Positions 1 through 5,425 of a DNA stretch of 6,623 nt are shown piece by piece (the first letter of the stretch is position 1; every line of letters begins with the position of its first letter). The DNA lies in NCBI GenBank assembly GCA_003157235.1, contig PMJC01000249.1, positions 2,948 to 9,570 on the forward strand, in the 5' to 3' direction. The notes beneath the pieces are model-generated. The model did no database searches. It saw only the letters and a list, made by a program, of their open reading frames with translations, and was not told the origin of the DNA. Position numbers and translations under genes: made by a program. The DNA comes from Methanosarcina sp. Its GTDB lineage: Archaea > Halobacteriota > Methanosarcinia > Methanosarcinales > Methanosarcinaceae.

Positions 1-350
1 GGAAGATGTGAATTTTGTGGATACGTATGACATACACATAAAAATTGTTGGATGCAACATTCATTCAAGTTTTTCTCTTTTTCTGATTTGATCTCCTTTA
101 AATTTCTCTTCGAATAAAGAGACAGAAATAAAGTTAAGCCATAAATAATACAAACCAATCTTCATAGATGTACATAGAATATCATTTGTTTTCTCAATAT
201 TGCATTAGCTTAAAAATTAATCTAACTTTCAATAAATAATTGTGGGTAAATAGCCGAACGAATTCTACATATGCGTTCATTTGCATAGGTAAGATGTAAG
301 CTTAAAATATACAAAAGCTGATATTATATTCGGAAAAAAGATTTAAAAGG
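1..350. other. Intergenic region with possible end of an upstream gene
   Basis: No intact gene is visible. At the left edge, frame 1 gives a short tail (GRCEFCGYV, stop at 28-30) with a C-x2-C pair that could end a zinc-binding protein. Frame 2 is also open to position 91, so the true upstream frame is undecided. A small hairpin (TGTTG 46-50 / CAACA 55-59) is followed by T-rich runs at about 70-83, which would suit a terminator for rightward transcription. The rest is AT-rich. Short inverted repeats lie at about 256-280 (GAACG/CGTTC and TATGC/GCATA), just before the promoter of the ACT gene, with no assigned role. Confidence 0.4.
303..312 (+). promoter_or_regulatory. Candidate TATA box of the ACT-domain gene
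   Basis: The AT-rich run AAAATATAC lies 78-87 nt before the preferred ATG at 390. Archaeal TATA boxes are centred about 26 nt before the transcription start, so transcription would begin near 333 and leave a leader of about 55 nt. A second AT run at 323-330 (TATTATAT) is an alternative. The assignment rests only on base composition and position. Confidence 0.35.
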
Positions 351-389
351 ATGAAAAAAGAGAAAAAAAAGAATAGGGGATGTAAGGAC

Positions 390-839
390 ATGGAAACTAG
401 CACAAAACATAAAATCATAAAGCAGATTTCCCTTTTTGCGGAAAACAAACCTGGTAGACTCGCAAACGTAGCAAATAAGTTAAAAAGCGCTGGGATAAAT
501 ATAAAAGCATTTACTATTGCTGAATCAGGTGACTTCGGGATAATCCGTATGGTCGTGGACAAGTCTGAGTATGCTTATAATGTTCTTCATACATCGGGAT
601 TTACCGTTTCCGAAACAAATGTGCTGGGGATTGAAATGAAAGATCTATCTGGTAGCATGTCTCATATTGCTGAAGTGTTTGGTGAAGCTAAAATAAATCT
701 TGAATATGCTTATGCTTTTGTAACCAGGGATCAGAAAGCTATACTAATCGTCAGAGTTGACGATATTGAAGCTACGATAAAAACACTTGAAGAAGAAAAT
801 ATCAAGCTTATAGATATGAAGGAACTTGAAAAAATCTAA
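390..839 (+). CDS. Tandem ACT-domain protein (COG4747-like amino-acid-binding protein)
   Basis: The product is 149 residues long and consists almost wholly of two ACT domains. ACT domains are small folds that bind amino acids and usually control metabolic enzymes. The first spans about residues 10-83 and opens with the classic ligand-loop motif NKPGRLANVANKL (19-31) followed by GINI. The second spans about 84-146 (GSMSHIAEVFGEAKINLEYAYAF) and lacks the proline of the loop. No catalytic domain is present, so it is probably a free-standing sensor or regulator. In methanogens such proteins often sit beside phenylacetate-CoA ligase-like genes; none is seen here. The reading frame is open back to an ATG at 351, but AAAAGG directly abuts that codon. 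The ATG at 390 is preferred because AGGGG and AAGGA lie upstream and the protein then has the usual family length of about 145. The family is clear; the ligand is unknown. Confidence 0.88.
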   Translation: METSTKHKIIKQISLFAENKPGRLANVANKLKSAGINIKAFTIAESGDFGIIRMVVDKSEYAYNVLHTSGFTVSETNVLGIEMKDLSGSMSHIAEVFGEAKINLEYAYAFVTRDQKAILIVRVDDIEATIKTLEEENIKLIDMKELEKI

Positions 840-888
840 TTTTCAATGGTAACTGGATTTTCCGGGAAAAAGTTGTTTGAAGAAAGAA

Positions 889-904
889 TCGGGAGTGATC
901 CCGA
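889..904. repeat. Short hairpin downstream of the ACT gene
   Basis: TCGGGA (889-894) and TCCCGA (899-904) form a perfect 6-bp stem around the loop GTGA, a GNRA-type tetraloop if transcribed. It lies 50 nt after the ACT stop codon and is followed by AT-rich sequence, so it could stabilise or help end the ACT transcript. It might instead belong to the left flank of the decayed insertion element. No long T run follows directly. Confidence 0.3.
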
Positions 905-983
905 AATTAGATACTGTATTTTAATAAACTTTTGTGCATTTTATTATTGGATAGTTTAAATCTCTTAATATTAATTTTTGCTC

Positions 984-2082
984 ATGAAAACTCTTACTGA
1001 TTTTGCTCTTAAAGAAGAATACAAACATTTTCAGTAAGGTGGAGATAAACTTGCTGAAATTGATACCTTCTTAGATTAGAAATCTTTTAGTGTCATTTTT
1101 GAGTTAATATATTTTAATAAAACAGTTTACTTAGGCAGACCTGAACCTGACGTAATCGTTATGTTAAATATATTTGTTTTACAGCAATTTATGGTCTTTC
1201 CGAATGTGAACTTGAGAAAGAATGTATTGATAGGATTTCTTTCAGAAAATTTATTGGTTTTCCTGATTAAATATCAAATAGTATCATAGTATGGTCATAG
1301 AATAAGAATTATTAATAACTGCAAGGGAATAAATCCGGAGACTGTTGAAAAGCCAACTGATTGACTTGAATTGATTGCCTTGGTTTTGAAAATAAAAAAG
1401 GGGATGATTCAGGACGGTATTTTTTATCTATTCAGATCCTTTAAATACAAAAGGGATAGAGCTCACGAAAATGAAGCAAAAACAAAGAGAAGTAGAGAAG
1501 GAAACTGAATAAAAAAGGGTAGTAAGTTACACTTTGGATATAAACTTCATATCATAATAGACAGAAATTATGAGCTTATCAGAAAATTTAAAACAACAAC
1601 TAAATTACGTTATGATTTTCAGGCAGAGTTCTCAAAAAAAATGAAATTGTTTACAGAGACAAAGGATATTTTGGAGCAAAATCAAAAGATTATGATGCAA
1701 CAATGAAAAGAGCAGTATAATAACATCCTTTTGGGAAGAAGTGATATATTAAGAAACAAGAGAATCGCTTAAAAAAGCTTTAGAGGAGCGAGTTTATTCA
1801 GTAACTAAAAAGATATTCAAAGCGGGAAAAATTTCTTTCACTACTGTTCAAAGAGTGGATCTAAAGATGTTGGGTACAGCCTTTTGTTATAATCTCTATC
1901 ATTTTATGACATGAAAAATAAAAGAAGTATTTTTAAGGATAGCTGAAGCTATATTTAAAATAAAAGAAGAATGACCCAAAAAATCTGGTCAAATAAAGAA
2001 ATTAGCGAGAAAGATTTGGAAAGGATTTCCGCGAAGAAAAAACGTAGAGGTAAATCGGAACCTTCGACAGCATATTAAATGA
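984..2082 (+). pseudogene. Decayed IS5-family transposase
   Basis: Recognisable DDE-transposase blocks follow in order but shift through all three frames. They are: MKTLTDFALKEEYKHFQ at 984, GRPEPDVIVMLNIFVLQQ at about 1134-1187, GLSECELEKE then DRISFRKFIGFPD up to 1267, GMIQDG at about 1401-1418, FGYKLHIII then NYELIRKFKTTT at about 1532-1600, VYRDKGYFGAKSKDYDATMK at about 1649-1708, and ERVYSVTKKIF through TAFCYNLYHF at about 1786-1905. An in-frame C-terminal tail runs to a TGA at 2080. Internal stops include 1035 (TAA), 1077 (TAG), 1268 (TAA), 1298 (TAG), 1506 (TGA), 1912 (TGA) and 1972 (TGA). Frameshifts lie near 1190, 1300-1400, 1630-1645 and 1710-1785. The likely catalytic codons survive: D at 1413, D at 1658 and E at 1786. 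It cannot yield an active enzyme. Terminal inverted repeats and target duplications were not identified, so only the coding part is delimited. Confidence 0.85.
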
Positions 2083-2437
2083 AATCAAATTACAAAAAAA
2101 TGGAATTAAGATGTACAGATGAAGTTTTATTATTATGAATCATTGGAAGATTTGGAATGAATAGTAGTAGTCATTTGGAACTATGGAAAATCTAAATTAC
2201 TAAAAAAACTAATTAATAAAATCATTATCATAGATAAATAGTAAAAATTCAAATAACAAGTTTCCATAATGCATGATTACATTGAAATAGTAAAATGAAT
2301 TGAATACCGTAAGTAGTTAGTCAAGATAAAATCTACAGGAAAATGAGAAAGCAATAATTGAGAACTATTCGATTTATCCTGATTAAAGAGAAAGGTTATG
2401 TTTCCTTCTATTGCAAAATCATCTTTGAAGGTGAATT
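2083..2437. other. Intergenic region after the transposase fossil
   Basis: This 355-nt stretch probably contains the eroded right end of the insertion element and the promoter of the Trm112-like gene. No open frame of note is present. GGAAAATC at 2185-2192 is the reverse complement of GATTTTCC at 856-863. Eight bases over more than 1.3 kb is too little to call them element ends. A weak TATA candidate (TTTATC, about 2373-2378) would place a start near 2400 and give the next gene a leader of about 40 nt. Confidence 0.35.
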
Positions 2438-2440
2438 TTG

Positions 2441-2623
2441 GTGAAAAAAAATATTATGGATATTCTAGCTTGCCCTGTCTGCAAGGGTGACCTGATTTTG
2501 GACGTTGTTGAAGAAAAAGAAGAAGAGGTCATTTCCGGAACCCTCTGCTGTCCGCTATGCAAAGAGCAATATCCTATAGATGAGGGAATTCCAAATTTGC
2601 TTCCTCCTAACCTAAGGAACTGA
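2441..2623 (+). CDS. Trm112-like zinc protein (methyltransferase activator)
   Basis: The 60-residue product is a compact zinc-binding protein of the Trm112/YcaR type. Four cysteines form the likely metal site: C11-P-V-C14 near the start, and C37-P-L-C40 with an extra C36. The typical closing segment YPIDEGIPNLLP (44-55) is intact. Trm112 proteins are small partners that stabilise and activate SAM-dependent methyltransferases acting on tRNA, rRNA and release factors; in archaea they are known to bind several such enzymes. The GTG at 2441 is the preferred start because AAGGTGA (2428-2434) lies 6 nt before it. A TTG directly upstream at 2438 is only 3 nt from that site, and an ATG at 2456 would leave just five residues before the first cysteine pair. 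The next gene begins 14 nt after the stop, so the two are probably cotranscribed. No methyltransferase gene is nearby, which suits a shared activator. Confidence 0.85.
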   Translation: MKKNIMDILACPVCKGDLILDVVEEKEEEVISGTLCCPLCKEQYPIDEGIPNLLPPNLRN

Positions 2624-2637
2624 TGTGAGGGTTAAAT

Positions 2638-3387
2638 TTGCAGCAAATATTCCAGAATGTTGTTATCAACCGACAAGAAATAAATTCAATTGAATTTGAG
2701 AATGAAAGCCTTGAGATTCCTCTTTATCCGGGAGGGGAAAAGACTTTTGAAATCCTGATTACAAATCAAGGATCTCCAACACATATACATCTTTCAGCCA
2801 GTGAAGAGTTAAAAGGAATGATCACTTTTTTGCGGAACAACCCATACGTACTTCAAAAAGAATATGTTTCAGCAGTTGCTAGAATCCCACAGGAAGGTAG
2901 AGTACTTACAAAAGGGCAGATTATTATCACAGCAGGTTACGGCTCACGAAAAAAAGGTTTCCCAGTACTGTTGGGAAAAGTTGAAGCGAAGCCACAGGAA
3001 TACTTGGGGGATACAAGCTATAAAAGTTTAGATCAGGAGGGGCTGAATTCTCAAAAGCTATCATTTGCACCTATAAAAAAGGCATATTCTCAAAGATCAG
3101 GGAGTGGAGGACTTAGTTGGCTGTCATCTTCCTTTCTTGAAAGTCTTAGAGGTAGCTTTTCAGCTTCCGTTGGGAAAAGAGCCAACAGAAATATGAAAAA
3201 TGATGAGAGGATTCGTTTTAATATAGTATTTGGAGGCTTCTTACTGCTTGTAGTCTCATTTTTCCTATACTTTATTCTACCAGAGAGCTTACAGTTCAAA
3301 GTCAGCTTTCCTCAGGCCCTTTTATTTTCAATCTTTTTTGTTATCTGTATAACATACATCTTGCTGAAAATATTGGAGAAAAGTTGA
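2638..3387 (+). CDS. Archaeal membrane-anchored protein with beta-type N-domain (DUF7524-like)
   Basis: The 249-residue protein has three parts. Residues 1-120 form a probable beta-sandwich domain with the segments TNQGSPTHIHLSAS (42-55), NNPYV (67-71) and TAGYG (98-102). From memory, these match a family of uncharacterised archaeal proteins best known in haloarchaea (DUF7524). Residues 121-185 are a serine-, glycine- and lysine-rich linker. Two hydrophobic helices follow at about 196-214 and 226-243, with a short LEKS tail. There is no signal peptide, so the N-domain is probably cytoplasmic, and the helical hairpin anchors the protein in the membrane. The start is a TTG: an in-frame TGA at 2626-2628 excludes an earlier start, the site GTGAGG (2625-2630) lies 7 nt upstream, and the next ATG (residue 61) would cut the domain in half. 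It follows the Trm112-like gene by 14 nt, implying cotranscription. The biochemical function is unknown. Confidence 0.85.
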   Translation: MQQIFQNVVINRQEINSIEFENESLEIPLYPGGEKTFEILITNQGSPTHIHLSASEELKGMITFLRNNPYVLQKEYVSAVARIPQEGRVLTKGQIIITAGYGSRKKGFPVLLGKVEAKPQEYLGDTSYKSLDQEGLNSQKLSFAPIKKAYSQRSGSGGLSWLSSSFLESLRGSFSASVGKRANRNMKNDERIRFNIVFGGFLLLVVSFFLYFILPESLQFKVSFPQALLFSIFFVICITYILLKILEKS

Positions 3388-3408
3388 GATCCTAACAAAA
3401 ACTAATTG

Positions 3409-3499
3409 TTTTCCTTTTTACTGGATAAAAACGGATAAGAATATTTAGCTCTTTTTTATCAGTGAATTTTTTCTTTCTTGATCCGAGTTTATTTTTTTT
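3409..3499 (+). terminator. T-rich terminator zone of the Trm112/membrane-protein unit
   Basis: Archaeal transcription commonly ends at oligo-T tracts. Four such tracts follow the stop codon at 3387: 3409-3419 (TTTTCCTTTTT), 3452-3457 (T6), 3467-3472 (T6) and 3492-3499 (T8). No strong stem precedes them, which is usual for archaeal terminators. The placement agrees with the end of a two-gene transcription unit, but the exact end point cannot be read from sequence. Confidence 0.5.
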
Positions 3500-3681
3500 A
3501 AAATTCAATATTTAGGTCGTCATTACTCTTCTGATTTCAAATTTTATTGTATCCTTAATATGTCCATGTATCTTTTTGCATTTCGCTCGCTTTTTTGTAT
3601 AGTTCTTTGAGTGAATCATCTCTAATATTTTGGTTATTATATGTATCAGTAGATCTATATTACCACTTGTACTATTTTCCA

Positions 3682-3730
3682 TTCAAGCATAGGAAATTAA
3701 GTTTATCTGCCATTTTTGCTTGAAATTTCC
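3682..3730. repeat. Two crossed inverted repeats
   Basis: TTCAAGCA (3682-3689) pairs with TGCTTGAA (3717-3724), and GGAAATT (3692-3698) pairs with AATTTCC (3724-3730). The arms come in the order 1, 2, 1', 2', which is the layout of an H-type pseudoknot if this is transcribed. The second and fourth arms could also form a plain hairpin alone. The arms are short, and no promoter is evident directly upstream. Confidence 0.35.
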
Positions 3731-3840
3731 TCCTTTTCCTACATCTTATTGGCTCAGTGATCTTTCTCTCAACCTCTCTTTCCTAATTTATTATTACATT
3801 TGATGCATAAAAGATGACTATTTTTGTTTTAAGATGGAAC

Positions 3841-3854
3841 TTTATATATATATG
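3841..3854 (+). promoter_or_regulatory. Strong TATA-like element inside the 2-kb spacer
   Basis: TTTATATATATATG is the most TATA-like run in the spacer and sits after purine-rich sequence (AAGATGGAAC). Rightward transcription would start near 3868-3875. No protein-coding frame follows, so if the element is active the product would be a non-coding transcript or a long leader. Similar AT runs arise by chance in sequence this rich in A and T. Confidence 0.35.
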
Positions 3855-4000
3855 ATTAAGGAACAAACCTGATTTCCGTCTGCAGACTATTGTTCAAGAT
3901 CAACATTCATTTTCCGGACATCTTCTTTGTGCTTAATAAATTCGAGAGAAAAAAGCAAGACCATTAGTATGAATAATTAAAACAGGATTTGTTCAATCAT
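3852..4000. repeat. Long bulged inverted repeat, 20 paired bases
   Basis: The left arm consists of ATGATT (3852-3857), an extra AAG, GAACAAA (3861-3867), CCTG (3868-3871), one extra A, and TTT (3873-3875). The right arm mirrors it with AAA (3980-3982), CAGG (3983-3986), one extra A, TTTGTTC (3988-3994) and AATCAT (3995-4000). Twenty bases pair across a 104-nt interior. That interior contains the perfect 10-bp palindrome GTCTGCAGAC (3878-3887). This could be the base stem of a structured RNA or the ends of a small non-autonomous mobile element. No coding frame lies inside. Confidence 0.45.
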
Positions 4001-4063
4001 TATGATGTGTGCTTTATCTATTTACATTCATAATGGGGATTGTGATCAGCATACGCATCATAT

Positions 4064-4077
4064 CTTGAAGCTTCAAG
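4064..4077. repeat. Perfect 14-bp palindrome CTTGAAGCTTCAAG
   Basis: The 14 bases are fully self-complementary with no spacer, which suits a binding site for a dimeric DNA-binding protein better than an RNA hairpin. Its 10-bp core TGAAGCTTCA recurs exactly at 6161-6170, in the other large spacer. No known archaeal operator was recognised. Confidence 0.4.
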
Positions 4078-4177
4078 TGGAGTGGAATCGATCTGAGCTT
4101 CTTTTTCTCTTACCACTCTCAAAAAATTCATTTCAATATAAAAGAATCTGAAATTCTTCGAATAACAGGCACAAACG

Positions 4178-4250
4178 AAAATTTTAGCGATTTAATTATA
4201 CGCAGCTGTAAGCAACTGGGTATGTTAGCGCCGCTAAAATTTTTATTTTT
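4178..4250 (+). ncRNA. Two-tier hairpin with T-rich tail (candidate RNA 3' end or terminator)
   Basis: AAAATTTTAGCG (4178-4189) pairs perfectly with CGCTAAAATTTT (4232-4243). Within the loop lies a second stem: TATAC-g-CAG-c-TG (4197-4208) with CA-a-CTG-g-GTATG (4213-4224), capped by TAAG. It gives ten pairs (one G-T wobble) and two mismatches. The right side runs into TTTTATTTTTTATA, so the element has a direction, that of a rightward transcript ending here. A smaller hairpin (AAGAAT 4142-4147 / ATTCTT 4153-4158) stands just upstream. It resembles the 3' end of a structured RNA, but a DNA element is also possible, and no known RNA family was recognised. Confidence 0.4.
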
Positions 4251-4297
4251 TATAATTAGTAATTTTAAATATATATTGGATCTAAATAGCTCTCTTA

Positions 4298-4365
4298 AAG
4301 TTGATTTGTGGTAGGCTGAGTTGTTACAAAATATTCTACTTTCATAAATTTTGTCAAATCAACTT
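4298..4365. repeat. 18-bp hairpin with a 17-nt one-sided bulge
   Basis: AAGTTGATTTG (4298-4308) pairs perfectly with CAAATCAACTT (4355-4365), and ACAAAAT (4326-4332) pairs with ATTTTGT (4348-4354). The two right-hand arms are contiguous. The left arms are separated by 17 nt (4309-4325), as though an insertion had split a once continuous 18-bp stem. The apical loop is 15 nt. No open frame overlaps it. Confidence 0.45.
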
Positions 4366-4666
4366 GAGTCAAAAATGGGATTAATTTTCATTAGAAATTA
4401 GTGGGTACTGTCAAACTTGGATTATAGCCAGAATTTAACAGAATACTTAATGTTATTATTTATATAATATATTTTATGTTTATGTATTCTTCATATATTT
4501 CAAAGGTATATTTTATGTTCATTGATTTTAGCATTTTTCGTTTTTCTAAATTCAATACTTTTGATATAATCCATTTTTATTTGTGATAATTAATTTTCTT
4601 GATTGGTATTTCTTCTCTAATTTGGGTTATGAGAAGTAAATACTTTATAAATTAATCATAACTGGG

Positions 4667-4712
4667 GGCTCAAAGGTCACTTGTTGATTCACATGCAACA
4701 ACATCACATTTT
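4667..4712. repeat. First copy of a diverged repeat (GGCTCAAA...TCACATTT)
   Basis: This 46-nt stretch shares an ordered set of matches with 4897-4937: GGCTCAAA at the left, TTGTnG, GCAA, and TCACATTT at the right, with small gaps. It also contains two short hairpins: TTGTTG (4681-4686) / CAACAA (4696-4701), and ACATCA (4701-4706) / TGATGT (4715-4720). The two copies may come from an old duplication or from repeated units of a lost gene. Confidence 0.35.
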
Positions 4713-4879
4713 TCTGATGTAAATCTTATTTTTAAGGACTGAAATACAGTCATCATCTTTATCAAGAAGTTGTTGTTTTTCCCCGAATATACTGATGATG
4801 ATAGCCGTGGATAAACATTTATGAATATCTAAAGCATAATAATTTTTTACTAATATATGACAATTTAGGCCACAAAATT

Positions 4880-4948
4880 TACTTTGGTAGTTGGACGGCT
4901 CAAAAGCAATTTGTCGTCAGCAATCAAAGTCACATTTGAGCCTTCGAT
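4880..4948 (-). pseudogene. Coding-like scrap on the minus strand
   Basis: Read right to left, the frame gives a peptide containing EGSNVTLIADDKLLLSRP followed by a few residues and a TAA, with a TGA just before it. The mix of residues looks like real protein (a beta-strand-like stretch, then a turn) rather than random AT-rich translation. The plus-strand copy of this stretch forms part of the GGCTCAAA/TTTGAGCC inverted repeat. No family was recognised. It is too short for a gene and would be a remnant if it was ever coding. Confidence 0.25.
4897..4942. repeat. Inverted repeat GGCTCAAA / TTTGAGCC and second repeat copy
   Basis: GGCTCAAA (4897-4904) and TTTGAGCC (4935-4942) are perfect complements around a 30-nt interior that carries a further weak ATTTG/CAAA pairing. 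Positions 4897-4937 are also the second, diverged copy of the repeat at 4667-4712. The first copy lacks the closing TTTGAGCC arm. Confidence 0.4.
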
Positions 4949-4950
4949 AA

Positions 4951-5053
4951 CGCTTCACTTATCCTTTTTCTAAACGTTTTTTCGAAACCAACTCAAGGAA
5001 AGTCTTCCTTCTTAAGGTAAAGATGACTATGGTCAAAAAGGTTAGATGAAGCG
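4951..5053. repeat. Imperfect 19-bp inverted repeat enclosing a small hairpin
   Basis: The arms 4951-4969 and 5035-5053 pair at 16 of 19 positions, including two perfect 7-base blocks, CGCTTCA/TGAAGCG and CCTTTTT/AAAAAGG. Inside lies a perfect 6-bp hairpin, AAGGAA (4995-5000) / TTCCTT (5005-5010), around AGTC. The element starts only 8 nt after the preceding inverted repeat, so 4897-5053 is a compact double structure. It may be a small mobile-element remnant or structured RNA. Confidence 0.4.
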
Positions 5054-5075
5054 TATTTCTATTTATTTGTGTTTG

Positions 5076-5351
5076 TTATTCAACGAATTTCATGTTTGTT
5101 TTTATTGTTGCTAAATTTATTGTTTTTAGCTTTAAAGAAGCTACTCGTTTTTCTCCTTCTATAACAACTGCTCCTTCAAATGATTGTTTTAATCTTCTCC
5201 TTCAAAAACGAATATCACGTATAGAACTGTTATGAGCTGAAGTAAGGAAATTCTTAATCCTAAATGAAATTACCTGATGATCGATGACATAATATTGAAT
5301 GAATATTAGAGGATCTCGATAAATATCTGATGTTCTCGAGTCACTTATATA
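5076..5351 (-). pseudogene. Open coding-like stretch on the minus strand, interrupted once
   Basis: On the minus strand a frame is open from 5351 to a TGA at 5202-5204 (49 codons). It then continues for 41 codons, including FEGAVVIEGEKRVASLK, to a TAA at 5076-5078. The second part looks protein-like. No start codon or ribosome binding site is convincing, and the upstream end overlaps the CutA promoter region. No family was recognised. An open run of this size can occur by chance, so it is only a candidate remnant, possibly of the same lost gene as the scrap at 4880-4948. Confidence 0.22.
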
Positions 5352-5354
5352 TTA
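5344..5354 (+). promoter_or_regulatory. Candidate TATA box of the CutA gene
   Basis: CTTATATATTA lies 72-82 nt before the CutA start. Transcription would begin near 5375 and leave a leader of about 50 nt carrying the GGAGTTGAT ribosome binding site. This is the best TATA match near the gene, judged by composition and position only. Confidence 0.45.
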
Positions 5355-5425
5355 TTTATAGGCATATGTTAAAATTTAAGGGTTTATCAAAATCCTCTTC
5401 AATTAAATAATGGAGTTGATTGTAG

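Larger units (their letters stand above)
3388..5425. other. Long gene-poor spacer rich in inverted repeats
   Basis: About 2 kb lies between the membrane-protein gene and CutA without an intact gene on either strand. The sequence is strongly AT-rich. Its contents are listed separately: a T-rich terminator zone, crossed inverted repeats at 3682-3730, a TATA-like element and long inverted repeat at 3841-4000, a 14-bp palindrome at 4064, hairpins at 4178-4243 and 4298-4365, a diverged repeat pair at 4667 and 4897, nested inverted repeats up to 5053, and coding-like scraps on the minus strand at about 4880-4948 and 5076-5351. A TATATTTTATGTT direct repeat (4468-4480, 4507-4519) is low-complexity. 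The mixture suggests decayed genes or elements plus possible non-coding RNA. Confidence 0.55.

Noticed and set aside
302..562. 86-codon open frame on the minus strand
   Set aside because: It lies antisense to the ACT-domain gene, has a low-complexity hydrophobic translation from A-rich sequence, and shows no family resemblance.
1035..1300. TAG codons in the transposase read as pyrrolysine
   Set aside because: Methanosarcina can read TAG as pyrrolysine, but this frame also has TAA and TGA stops and frameshifts, and the TAG at 1077 sits where relatives have tryptophan. Decay explains it.
856..2192. GATTTTCC / GGAAAATC as terminal repeats of the insertion element
   Set aside because: Eight AT-rich bases over 1.3 kb are expected by chance, and no flanking target duplication was seen.
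3090..3299. 69-codon open frame on the minus strand
   Set aside because: It is the antisense shadow of the linker and first membrane helix of the membrane-protein gene.
4468..4519. Direct repeat TATATTTTATGTT as a CRISPR or iteron unit
   Set aside because: There are only two copies in very AT-rich sequence, with no third unit or regular spacing.
3388..5425. tRNA, rRNA or CRISPR array in the long spacer
   Set aside because: No GC-rich cloverleaf, T-loop motif, rRNA-like block or regularly spaced repeat was seen on either strand.
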